Below are positions 1 to 5,420 of a DNA stretch of 5,420 bases, one piece after another. The DNA lies in contig DBTO01000286.1 of the NCBI GenBank assembly GCA_002307095.1, positions 1 through 5,420 of the forward strand, written 5' to 3'. The notes beneath the pieces are model-generated. The model was not told the origin of the DNA. It made no database searches and worked only from the letters and a program-made list of their open reading frames with translations. The position numbers were made by a program, and so were the translations under genes. The DNA is from Sulfurospirillum sp. UBA1314 (GTDB lineage Bacteria; Campylobacterota; Campylobacteria; Campylobacterales; Sulfurospirillaceae). How positions within the stretch are numbered: the first letter of the stretch is position 1; every line of letters begins with the position of its first letter.

Positions 1-709
1 TTCCTGCACGTTCGCCCAAGCCATTGATCGTACATTCCACTTGGCGCGCACCGTTTTCAATACACGCCAAAGAGTTTGCCACAGCAAGCCCCAAGTCGTT
101 ATGATTGTGCACAGAGATGATGGCGCGTTCACCTACAAACTCGCTCAAAGATTTGATGATAGCCCCCATCTCTGTTGGCAAGCGGTATCCCACGGTATCG
201 GGGATGTTTAGGGTTAATGCACCTGCATTAATGACCGCATCTAACACCTCTTTGAGAAAGCTCACATCGCTGCGTCCCGCATCTTCACAGCTAAACTCAA
301 CATCATCACAAAAGGTTCTAGCATACTGAACCGCTTCCACCGCTTTTTTGATCACCTGATCAGGTGTCATTTTAAGTTTGTATTCCATGTGAATCGAACT
401 GGTTGCAATAAAGGTATGAATGCGGTTCAGCTTCGCTTTAGCTACCGCTTCACCGGCTGCTTTAATATCGCGATCCAATGCACGCGCAAGCGAACAGATA
501 CGACTCTTGCTAACGGCCTCACTGATGCGTGCAATTGCATCAAAATCACCAGGACTTGCCGCAGCAAAACCCGCTTCAATCACATCAACACCCAGTTTTT
601 GGAGTTGAAGTGCGATCTGAATTTTTTCTTCGGTGTTCATAGACGCCCCAGGGCTCTGCTCGCCATCACGTAACGTCGTATCAAAAATGATAATTTTAGG
701 GTTACTCAT
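1..709 (-). CDS. leuA: 2-isopropylmalate synthase, N-terminal part (runs off left edge)
   Basis: First committed enzyme of leucine biosynthesis: it condenses 2-oxoisovalerate with acetyl-CoA to give 2-isopropylmalate in the cytoplasm. The visible 236 residues are the start of the TIM-barrel catalytic domain. They include the DTTLRDGEQSPG signature at residues 10-21 (metal and substrate binding), the HNHNDLG motif with metal ligands H201 and H203, and NGLGERAG at 229-236 at the window edge. The rest of the barrel and the C-terminal leucine-binding regulatory domain, where feedback inhibition normally acts, lie outside the window. The ATG at 709-707 has an AAGGA Shine-Dalgarno 7 nt upstream, and the protein begins right before the family's conserved IIIFDTTLRDGEQ, so the start is secure. 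The reading frame is open throughout. It appears to have its own promoter and a leucine-rich leader ORF upstream, separate from the pssA operon. Confidence 0.97.
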   Translation of the reverse strand, partial: MSNPKIIIFDTTLRDGEQSPGASMNTEEKIQIALQLQKLGVDVIEAGFAAASPGDFDAIARISEAVSKSRICSLARALDRDIKAAGEAVAKAKLNRIHTFIATSSIHMEYKLKMTPDQVIKKAVEAVQYARTFCDDVEFSCEDAGRSDVSFLKEVLDAVINAGALTLNIPDTVGYRLPTEMGAIIKSLSEFVGERAIISVHNHNDLGLAVANSLACIENGARQVECTINGLGERAG

Positions 710-716
710 CGGTTAT

Positions 717-721
717 TCCTT
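717..721 (-). promoter_or_regulatory. ribosome binding site of leuA
   Basis: AAGGA lies 7 nt before the leuA ATG and supports that start codon. It sits in a U- and A-rich, otherwise unstructured stretch after the leader ORF. The adjoining ATACCAA (726-720) is complementary to TTGGTAT inside the leader ORF (837-831), so the site could be partly sequestered. A 7-bp match in a leader of this size is expected about once by chance. Confidence 0.75.
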
Positions 722-757
722 GGTATGTTTGTTTGAAAATTGAAAAGAAAAAAAGAG

Positions 758-853
758 TTAGAGGCAGAGGAGGTTTTGCAGGAGAGCGTTTTTAATCTCT
801 ATCTTGGGTAAAATTTTGATCGATTTCATGATACCAATGTCGATGCTGTTCAT
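758..853 (-). CDS. putative leucine-rich leader peptide of leuA (leuL-like), 31 aa
   Basis: A 31-codon ORF lies between pssA and leuA. It starts at ATG 853-851 with a strong SD (AAGGAG, 5-nt spacer) and ends with TAA at 760-758, 48 nt before the leuA start. The peptide has 6 Leu and 7 Ile. It ends NALLQNLLCL, with five Leu among the last eight residues. Four of the six Leu codons are CTC, against 2 of 18 in the visible part of leuA, so a codon uncommon here is concentrated at the end. A leucine-codon cluster at the end of a well-initiated short ORF directly before leuA is the hallmark of a ribosome-mediated attenuation leader. That function is an inference from layout. No peptide family is recognised, and a small functional protein cannot be excluded. 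The alternative in-frame ATG at codon 9 has no SD. Confidence 0.65.
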   Translation of the reverse strand: MNSIDIGIMKSIKILPKIEIKNALLQNLLCL

Positions 854-858
854 CGTCT

Positions 859-864
859 CTCCTT
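859..864 (-). promoter_or_regulatory. ribosome binding site of the leucine-rich leader ORF
   Basis: AAGGAG lies 5 nt before the ATG at 853, the strongest SD seen in the window, which argues that the short ORF is translated. The segment AGGAGAG (863-857) is the exact complement of CTCTCCT (786-780), which covers the first two clustered Leu codons, so it could be masked when ribosomes are not on those codons. The start codon itself lies in a small perfect hairpin, CGATG-AACAG-CATCG (855-841). Confidence 0.65.
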
Positions 865-877
865 TAGTCAAATCCCA

Positions 878-900
878 GAGGTAAAGCAAGGCTTTACCTC
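878..900 (-). other. perfect 10-bp hairpin with 3-nt loop between pssA and leuA
   Basis: On the minus strand GAGGTAAAGC and GCTTTACCTC form an uninterrupted 10-bp stem around a CTT loop, 12 nt after the pssA stop and about 5 nt after the predicted leuA transcription start. No T tract follows on either strand, so it is not a canonical intrinsic terminator. It may protect the 3' end of the cheY-pssA transcript, act as a weak terminator, or be the first stem of the leuA leader RNA. Its position fits all three. Confidence 0.75.
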
Positions 901-911
901 AAAGTGGGCGT

Positions 912-941
912 ATTATACTAAATTTTTATGGAATTTGGCAA
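912..941 (-). promoter_or_regulatory. predicted sigma70-type promoter of leuA
   Basis: TTGCCA (941-936) and a perfect TATAAT (917-912) are separated by 18 nt, with transcription expected to begin near 905. The -35 matches the consensus at five of six positions. The whole promoter lies in the last codons of pssA, and the pssA TAA stop (915-913) is part of the -10 box. This would uncouple leuA from the upstream operon. Read-through transcription from pssA remains possible because no clear terminator lies between them. Confidence 0.65.
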
Positions 942-1650
942 CGATGAAGTTATAAATACCTCTGATAAGCCCGTACGATAAATAAGCTGTAATCAGAAGT
1001 GTTCCTACTTCAATAGGATAGAGATAAAGCAATGAAAAGATAATAACCAGATAGACTAAGATCTTAATGATGTGACCTTTGTGCATATCGATCTTTTTAA
1101 AACTGGGATAGCGAATGTTGCTGACCATTAAAAAAGAGAGAACACCCAGTCCTATCATCATGATCCACTCAAAGCCGTGCATAAAAGCATGCTCTTTGTA
1201 AAATAAAATCCACATCGAAACCACAACAGCTGCAGTAGGAATGGGAACCCCAATAAAGACAGAAGGTTCACTCACACCGATCATCACATTAAAACGAGCC
1301 AGTCTGATCGCACCGAAGACAACATACATGGCGCACATGAGAGAACCTAGTTTTCCATACATATGCCCTACGCTAAAATAGAACAGCATCGCTGGGGCTA
1401 CGCCAAACGCTACGATATCGGCTAGAGAGTCGAACTCTGCACCGAATTTACTGGTCGCATTGGTAAGGCGAGCGACTCTTCCATCCAAACCATCGAAAAT
1501 CAGTGAAAGCAAAATGTAAACGGCCGCTTTTTCAAACTGACCGCTCGTGGAAGCTATAATACTAATCACCCCTAAAAAAGCGCTTGCAGCTGTGAAAAGA
1601 TTGGGGAAAATATAGATCAATTGGAGTTTATTACCACTATTATCTATCAT
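913..1650 (-). CDS. pssA: CDP-diacylglycerol--serine O-phosphatidyltransferase (phosphatidylserine synthase)
   Basis: Makes phosphatidylserine from CDP-diacylglycerol and L-serine in the inner membrane, the first step to phosphatidylethanolamine. The 245-aa protein is a multi-pass CDP-alcohol phosphatidyltransferase. It has the complete family motif with all four acidic residues: D53, D56-G57, A60-R61, G70, D74 and D78, which bind metal and CDP. RLARFN (116-121), GVPIPTAA (134-141) and IRYPSFK (179-185) are typical of the membrane-type PssA of Bacillus, Helicobacter and Campylobacter, unlike the soluble E. coli enzyme. About six hydrophobic segments are visible. The start is ATG 1650-1648, preceded by AAGGA at a 5-nt spacing. 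A TTG 18 nt upstream in frame lacks a comparable site. The start overlaps the end of the psd-like gene by 11 nt, so translation is probably coupled. Last gene of the operon; its stop lies in the leuA -10 box. Confidence 0.95.
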   Translation of the reverse strand: MIDNSGNKLQLIYIFPNLFTAASAFLGVISIIASTSGQFEKAAVYILLSLIFDGLDGRVARLTNATSKFGAEFDSLADIVAFGVAPAMLFYFSVGHMYGKLGSLMCAMYVVFGAIRLARFNVMIGVSEPSVFIGVPIPTAAVVVSMWILFYKEHAFMHGFEWIMMIGLGVLSFLMVSNIRYPSFKKIDMHKGHIIKILVYLVIIFSLLYLYPIEVGTLLITAYLSYGLIRGIYNFIVAKFHKNLV

Positions 1651-2299
1651 GTTTATCCTTGTACGCAAGGTAGCCTAAAATGCTGGTTCCTGCTTTAACA
1701 TCATCATTGAGGGAGACTTTAATACGGGTATCTAACGGAAGGAAAAGTGCTACTTCACCATAACGTAAAAAACCGATGCGTTCACCGGCTTTAAAAGCAC
1801 CCACTTTGGAAAAAAGTGTAATTTTCTGACTCCACAGTCCTGCACTAATCACCATTTTCAAAGGAGCAAAGGTACTTTTACATGTAAGACCTTTACGCTC
1901 ACATAAGGTTGAAAAAAGAGGTGATGTCGCGTTCATAAAAAGCCCGAAACGCTTTTTGACCTCTAAAATTTCCATGCTCAGAGGTGCTCTTAAAACACCA
2001 ACATCCCAAAATGATTTGCGAATCACAATACGTAGCGATTCACTACCATCACTCAAACTCACTTTTGAGATATCGGTAATGGCGCCATCCAAAGGAGCTA
2101 CCAAACAGTGCCCATCATCCTCTTCACTAATGCGTTCAGGGTTACGGTAGCTGTAAAGTGTGCCTATAAAAAGAGCGAAAAATATCCATGTCCAAAACGA
2201 AAGTGCGTAGGCAAGTAGAAAAACCATAAAGGTAAAAACGACCTGATTCCATCCCTCTTTTGCAATGATATGCGTTGAAGTATACGATCCGTTACGCAT
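1640..2299 (-). CDS. phosphatidylserine decarboxylase-like membrane protein, probably catalytically inactive
   Basis: 219-aa protein related to the short (archaeal/PSD-A type) phosphatidylserine decarboxylases. Visible family signatures, in order: an IIAKEGW-type N-terminus (11-17), a membrane segment at about 20-48, YRNPER (51-56), APLDG with D71 where the family has (S)PADG, DVGVLRAP (99-106), FMNAT (121-125), a QxxG-like stretch, and RYGEVALFLP (179-188) near the C-terminus. Working enzymes have DVHVNRAP, with a catalytic His, and FGS, where cleavage at Gly-Ser creates the pyruvoyl group. Here these are G101 and G181-E182. With both His and Ser gone, self-processing and decarboxylation should not occur. 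The start (ATG 2299-2297) overlaps the ftsH stop by 8 nt and has no good SD, suggesting re-initiation after ftsH. From memory, H. pylori and C. jejuni carry an uncharacterised gene in the same place, and H. pylori has a separate psd. Function unknown; its position suggests a role in membrane lipid or FtsH biology. Confidence 0.8.
   Translation of the reverse strand: MRNGSYTSTHIIAKEGWNQVVFTFMVFLLAYALSFWTWIFFALFIGTLYSYRNPERISEEDDGHCLVAPLDGAITDISKVSLSDGSESLRIVIRKSFWDVGVLRAPLSMEILEVKKRFGLFMNATSPLFSTLCERKGLTCKSTFAPLKMVISAGLWSQKITLFSKVGAFKAGERIGFLRYGEVALFLPLDTRIKVSLNDDVKAGTSILGYLAYKDKHDR
1656..1660 (-). promoter_or_regulatory. ribosome binding site deciding the pssA start
   Basis: AAGGA, 5 nt before the ATG at 1650, lies inside the end of the upstream psd-like gene. 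It favours the ATG at 1650 over the in-frame TTG at 1668. Confidence 0.75.
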
Positions 2300-4259
2300 C
2301 GGTTTTTGGTTGCTCTTCAGAATTTTTTGACTCCTGTCGGACAAGAGGCGCTTTGAGCTTTGAAGGAATGTCAGACTCAACTTCAAATGCCTCAATCAGC
2401 GTACGCAACTGCACACCATCAATCGTCTCATACTCACTGAGTTTTGCCACAATACGCTCGATACATTCACGGTACTCTTCCAAGCGCTCTTTGACAAGAA
2501 CATAACGTGCTTGAAGTGTCTCTTTGATATGTTCATCGAGCTTTTCAGCCATTTTTTCACTGTAATCTTTGGTCGTTCCACCATTTAAAAAGACATTACG
2601 TTGTTTTTCAAGTACCATCAGTCCTGCAACATCGCTCATACCGTAAATGCTCACCATGGATTTGATAATATCCGTCGCGCGCTCTAAATCATTACCAGCA
2701 CCCGTTGAAATTTCACCTAAGAAAACTTCTTCTGCGGCACGTCCACCCAAAAGGACATCGACTTCAGCAATGAGCTCATGTTTTTGCATTAAAAATTTAT
2801 TCTCTTCAGGCGTATTAAGCGTATAGCCAAGTGCGGCAAGTCCTCTTGGGATAATAGAGACTTTTGAAACCCTTTTAGCACCGGTCGTTGTCTCCGCAAT
2901 TAAAGCGTGACCACTCTCATGGTAAGCAACGATGCGTTTTTCCTCTGGATTGATACGACGACTTTTCTTCTCTAAGCCTGCAATAGCTCGCTCAACTGCG
3001 TCGACCAAATCAATTTGTTCCACATACTCTTTATTTTTACGACCACCCAAAAGGGCCGCTTCATTGATGATATTGGCAAGATCAGCACCCGCAAGTCCTG
3101 CAGTTAAACGTGCAATCTCTTCAAGATCAATATTTTTACCTAGTTTGATATCGGCACTGTGGACTTTTAAAATGTCACGTCTTCCTTGGAAGTCTGGTTT
3201 GTCCACCAAAACTTGACGGTCAAAACGACCCGGTCTTAAAAGCGCTGCATCTAACACTTCAGGACGATTGGTTGCAGCAAGCACAATAACAGGCGATTTG
3301 TCGGAGCTAAAACCATCCATCTCGGCAAGCAATTGATTGAGTGTTTGTTCTCTCTCATCATTGCCACCCATCATACCGTTTGCAGCTCTGCTTTTACCGA
3401 TTGCATCGATCTCATCGATAAAGACAATCGAAGGAGCCTCTTTTTTCGCATTTTCAAAAAGATCTCTTACACGACTCGCACCCACACCCACAAACATCTC
3501 AATAAAACTGGAACCTGAAACCGAGAAGAACGGCACACTTGCCTCTCCCGCAACGGCTTTGGCAAGCAAGGTTTTACCAGTACCTGGAGGACCTACTAAA
3601 AGCACACCTTTAGGGATTTTTGCGCCCAAGTTCATGTAACGATCAGGGAATTTAAGGAAATCAACAATCTCTTTGACCTCCTCTTTTGCCTCCTCAACAC
3701 CCGCTACATCTTCAAACTTAACCTTAGGTTTTTCAGAATTAACAAGCTTTTTGCTGCTTCCCATACCAAGAATACCGCCACCCATATTTTTTTGCATTTT
3801 GTTTGCCAAAAACATCCAAATACCAAAGAAAACAAAGACAGGAAGTACCCATGAAAAAAGAATCTCGGTTAAAATGTTAGACTCATTATAACCGCCATAG
3901 CCTACTTTCTTCTCATCCATCAAAGGAATCAATGTGCTATCTTCGCCGACTTTTTTCACGACATAAACTGTTTTTTGAGCACCTTCAGGCGAAAAAGCTT
4001 TGATCGTTGTTTGACCAATCGCAACATAACTAATTTGGTTATTGCGAATCAACTCTTTGAGCTCATAATAACTGATATTTTTAGTTGCGCTGTTTTGTCC
4101 ACTAAACGTAGCCCCGACTGCTGGGTCAGAAACCGTCGTAAAATTTTTAAATAAAACGACGATGACAATGGCAAAAATCGCGAACATTAAAAGCGGATTT
4201 TGATTAAAAAAGTTATTTTTCTTTTCGTTCTTGTTATCGTTTTGATTATTTTGACTCAT
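2292..4259 (-). CDS. ftsH: ATP-dependent zinc metalloprotease FtsH
   Basis: Membrane-anchored hexameric AAA+ protease that extracts and degrades damaged membrane proteins and short-lived cytoplasmic regulators. The 655-aa protein has a polar N-terminus and a first membrane segment at about 24-38. A periplasmic domain (about 40-130) and a second membrane segment (about 132-152) follow. The AAA module has Walker A GPPGTGKT (223-230), pore loop FVG (256-258), Walker B IVFIDEID (278-285) and the second region of homology with arginine fingers R345 and R348. The M41 peptidase domain has HESGH (447-451) with E448 as catalytic base and D524 as likely third zinc ligand. The tail after about 630 is polar. 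Length and all active residues are normal for the family. The ATG at 4259 directly follows the prmA TAG and has AAAGGA upstream. Between prmA and the lipid genes in the operon; it overlaps the next gene by 8 nt. Confidence 0.98.
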   Translation of the reverse strand: MSQNNQNDNKNEKKNNFFNQNPLLMFAIFAIVIVVLFKNFTTVSDPAVGATFSGQNSATKNISYYELKELIRNNQISYVAIGQTTIKAFSPEGAQKTVYVVKKVGEDSTLIPLMDEKKVGYGGYNESNILTEILFSWVLPVFVFFGIWMFLANKMQKNMGGGILGMGSSKKLVNSEKPKVKFEDVAGVEEAKEEVKEIVDFLKFPDRYMNLGAKIPKGVLLVGPPGTGKTLLAKAVAGEASVPFFSVSGSSFIEMFVGVGASRVRDLFENAKKEAPSIVFIDEIDAIGKSRAANGMMGGNDEREQTLNQLLAEMDGFSSDKSPVIVLAATNRPEVLDAALLRPGRFDRQVLVDKPDFQGRRDILKVHSADIKLGKNIDLEEIARLTAGLAGADLANIINEAALLGGRKNKEYVEQIDLVDAVERAIAGLEKKSRRINPEEKRIVAYHESGHALIAETTTGAKRVSKVSIIPRGLAALGYTLNTPEENKFLMQKHELIAEVDVLLGGRAAEEVFLGEISTGAGNDLERATDIIKSMVSIYGMSDVAGLMVLEKQRNVFLNGGTTKDYSEKMAEKLDEHIKETLQARYVLVKERLEEYRECIERIVAKLSEYETIDGVQLRTLIEAFEVESDIPSKLKAPLVRQESKNSEEQPKTDA

Positions 4260-5087
4260 CTAATTCCTTTGTAGCACGAGTGTAAACCACTCCTCTTTTT
4301 GATACTTTTCAACCAATTTCATCGAAGAAAATTTATGTTCTACTTTATCGACGTATTTATCTAAAATGCCAGAAAGGATCAATAATCCACCCTCTTTGAC
4401 TGCTTTTTGCAAATCACTGGCTAACATAATAAGTACATCTGCAATAATATTGGCAACCACAATGTCGTACTCTTTTTCACGCTTTTGAACCGAACCTGTC
4501 CAAATGCGATGAAAACTTTCATGATTAAGCTTAAAATTTTCCGTTGCGCTATCTGTCGCTTGCGCATCGGTATCACACAAATCAACGATAGCACCGCATT
4601 TGCGTGCAGCAATACTTAAAATACCACTACCGCATCCCACATCTAAAAGTTCACTGCCCTCTTTAACATAGTTTTGCAATAACATTAAACAGCCAAACGT
4701 CGTCTCATGGTGTCCTGAACCAAATGCCAAAGCGGGATCGATAATAATGTTTTTCTTACCAACCACACCTTCCACCCAACTTGGGTGAATGTAAAAATCG
4801 TTTACATGTAAAGGTTGTATGGAGTTTCGATACTGCTCAATCCAATCCTCATTCTTTTTTACTAAAAGCTTTGTATCAAGTGTGATCTCTTGACCAAGAG
4901 CAATGCTAAGCTCTTTGGCAAAAGCTTCCACACCAAAAAGAACTAACTGCAACGCTTCTTCACTGCGTAAAATCAGTGTGCCTTCATTCTCTTCAATAGC
5001 CTCATCGCTGAGGCTCATGATAAAGTCAAGAAAAAGTGGGTATTCACTACTAGGGGTTATTTGAAGTTCGTTATAGGTTTTTTCCAT
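4260..5087 (-). CDS. prmA: ribosomal protein L11 methyltransferase
   Basis: S-adenosylmethionine-dependent enzyme that trimethylates ribosomal protein L11. The 275-aa protein has a divergent N-terminal substrate-recognition domain (about 1-90) and a Rossmann-type methyltransferase domain. The latter shows the PrmA signature IDPALAFGSGHHETT (116-130; the E. coli form is IDPGLAFGTGTHPTT), the SAM-binding LLDVGCGSG (147-155), the acidic CDTD after strand two (171-174) and VANIIADVL (211-219), matching the family's NIL-type motif IV. It is slightly shorter than the E. coli enzyme (about 293 aa). The start ATG 5087 follows the cheY stop by 5 nt, and the only SD-like element is a weak AGG in the cheY end, so coupling to cheY translation is likely. 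The TAG stop abuts the ftsH ATG. Its place here follows the conserved Campylobacterota gene order and says nothing obvious about function. Confidence 0.93.
   Translation of the reverse strand: MEKTYNELQITPSSEYPLFLDFIMSLSDEAIEENEGTLILRSEEALQLVLFGVEAFAKELSIALGQEITLDTKLLVKKNEDWIEQYRNSIQPLHVNDFYIHPSWVEGVVGKKNIIIDPALAFGSGHHETTFGCLMLLQNYVKEGSELLDVGCGSGILSIAARKCGAIVDLCDTDAQATDSATENFKLNHESFHRIWTGSVQKREKEYDIVVANIIADVLIMLASDLQKAVKEGGLLILSGILDKYVDKVEHKFSSMKLVEKYQKEEWFTLVLQRN
4265..4270 (-). promoter_or_regulatory. ribosome binding site of ftsH
   Basis: AAAGGA lies 5 nt before the ftsH ATG and within the last codons of prmA, supporting translation of ftsH from its own site even though the two genes are directly adjacent. 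Confidence 0.7.
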
Positions 5088-5092
5088 TCAAA

Positions 5093-5420
5093 TTAACCTA
5101 AGACATCCTCGAGTTTTTCTTTAAGAACTTGTGGGGTAAAAGGCTTAACGATATAGTTGTTGACGCCTGCTTTCAGCGCTGTAATCACTTCTGCCTTACC
5201 ACCTTCAGTTGTTACCATGATAATTGGCATACTCTCATATTTTTTTTCAGCTCTAACTTTACGCACCAAATCCAAACCATTCATCTCAGGCATGTTCCAA
5301 TCGGTAATCAGCACATTAATATCAGGTGTGCGCTCCATAATCTGCCAGGCTTCAACACCATGTTCAGCCTCTAAGACATCATCAAAGCCTAATCTCTGTA
5401 ATGTGTTTTTAATAATACGG
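5093..5420 (-). CDS. cheY: chemotaxis response regulator CheY, N-terminus beyond right edge
   Basis: Single-domain receiver protein, phosphorylated by CheA, that binds the flagellar switch to change rotation. 108 residues are visible, beginning RIIKNTLQRLG. About 13 residues, carrying the N-terminal acidic pair (VVDDSSTMR in relatives), are missing beyond the edge. The phospho-acceptor Asp is in LITDWNMPEMNG (fragment residue 40, about D53 of the full protein). The switch Thr is in MVTTEGG (about T83) and the conserved Lys in VKPF (about K105). There is no output domain: the protein ends KLEDVLG. The Trp after the Asp (DWNMP) and the overall similarity point to true CheY of the Campylobacter/Helicobacter type rather than a generic regulator. 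The frame is open to the window edge, so the internal ATG at 5338 is not the start. First visible gene of the operon; its promoter is outside. Confidence 0.94.
   Translation of the reverse strand, partial: RIIKNTLQRLGFDDVLEAEHGVEAWQIMERTPDINVLITDWNMPEMNGLDLVRKVRAEKKYESMPIIMVTTEGGKAEVITALKAGVNNYIVKPFTPQVLKEKLEDVLG

Larger units (their letters stand above)
710..905 (-). promoter_or_regulatory. candidate leucine-responsive 5' leader (attenuator-like) of leuA
   Basis: Predicted 5' untranslated leader of leuA, running from an expected transcription start near 905 to the base before the leuA ATG. In order it holds a 10-bp hairpin (900-878), the SD and leader ORF (864-758), a T7 tract (754-748) starting 3 nt after the leader stop, then an unstructured pyrimidine- and A-rich spacer and the leuA SD. 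Several mutually exclusive pairings are visible: GAGGT of the 5' hairpin arm with ACCTC at the leucine codons, and the leader SD with CTCTCCT. What is missing is a GC-rich hairpin directly before the T tract. The only stem found there is TAGAG with CTCTA, 5 bp. The region therefore does not fit textbook 3:4 terminator attenuation. Rho-dependent or translational control are alternatives. Confidence 0.5.

Noticed and set aside
389..673. 94-aa plus-strand ORF antisense to leuA
   Set aside because: It lies inside the leuA frame, which is fully explained by conserved motifs; no recognisable protein features and no convincing SD.
748..754. T7 tract after the leader ORF as an intrinsic terminator
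   Set aside because: No GC-rich stem directly precedes it; the best pairing found is 5 bp. Kept only as part of the leader description.
866..871. TTGACT on the minus strand as a -35 box for a second leuA promoter
   Set aside because: At 17 nt downstream the sequence is CAGCAT, not a -10 box, and it would start transcription inside the leader ORF.
1651..1668. Longer pssA starting at the TTG at 1668
   Set aside because: The ATG at 1650 has AAGGA at a good spacing, while the TTG has no comparable site and would add residues not typical of the family.
2300..2395. Upstream extension of the psd-like frame into ftsH
   Set aside because: The added residues are ftsH sequence in another frame, while the ATG at 2299 begins just before the family's conserved N-terminal region.
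2932..3639. Plus-strand ORFs of 94 and 100 aa antisense to ftsH
   Set aside because: Shadows of the ftsH coding sequence over its conserved AAA domain; composition is what reverse-complemented codons give.
5129..5374. 81-aa plus-strand ORF opposite cheY
   Set aside because: Antisense shadow of the strongly conserved CheY receiver domain.

Overview
The window is a densely packed chromosomal segment from a member of the Campylobacterota (epsilonproteobacteria). The order cheY - prmA - ftsH - psd-like gene - pssA, all on the minus strand, matches from memory the conserved block in Campylobacter jejuni and Helicobacter pylori. The CheY C-terminus is almost identical to the Campylobacter form. 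The presence of leuA next to pssA and the moderate base composition suggest a free-living genus such as Sulfurospirillum, but the genus is an inference.

Layout, in the direction of transcription (right to left): a 5'-truncated cheY (chemotaxis response regulator) enters from the right edge. It is followed 5 nt later by prmA (ribosomal protein L11 methyltransferase), then ftsH (membrane AAA+ zinc protease) with no intergenic base. An 8-nt overlap leads into a phosphatidylserine-decarboxylase-like membrane protein, and an 11-nt overlap into pssA (phosphatidylserine synthase). The five genes look like one translationally coupled operon whose promoter lies outside the window. A 203-nt intergenic stretch (710-912) then leads to leuA (2-isopropylmalate synthase), which runs off the left edge.

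Two things stand out. First, the 710-912 stretch looks like a leucine-responsive leader. It has a sigma70-type promoter whose -10 box contains the pssA stop codon and a perfect 10-bp hairpin at the predicted 5' end of the RNA. It also holds a 31-codon ORF with a strong Shine-Dalgarno sequence. Five of the last eight residues of that ORF are leucine, and a T7 tract follows its stop. This is a candidate leuL leader peptide controlling leuA; no classical terminator hairpin is visible, so the mechanism is open. Second, the protein encoded between ftsH and pssA keeps the phosphatidylserine decarboxylase fold signatures but has Gly where the family has its catalytic His, and Glu after the Gly where the self-cleaving Ser should be. 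It is therefore probably a pseudoenzyme rather than a working decarboxylase.

No tRNA, rRNA, mobile element, CRISPR array or clear intrinsic terminator was seen.
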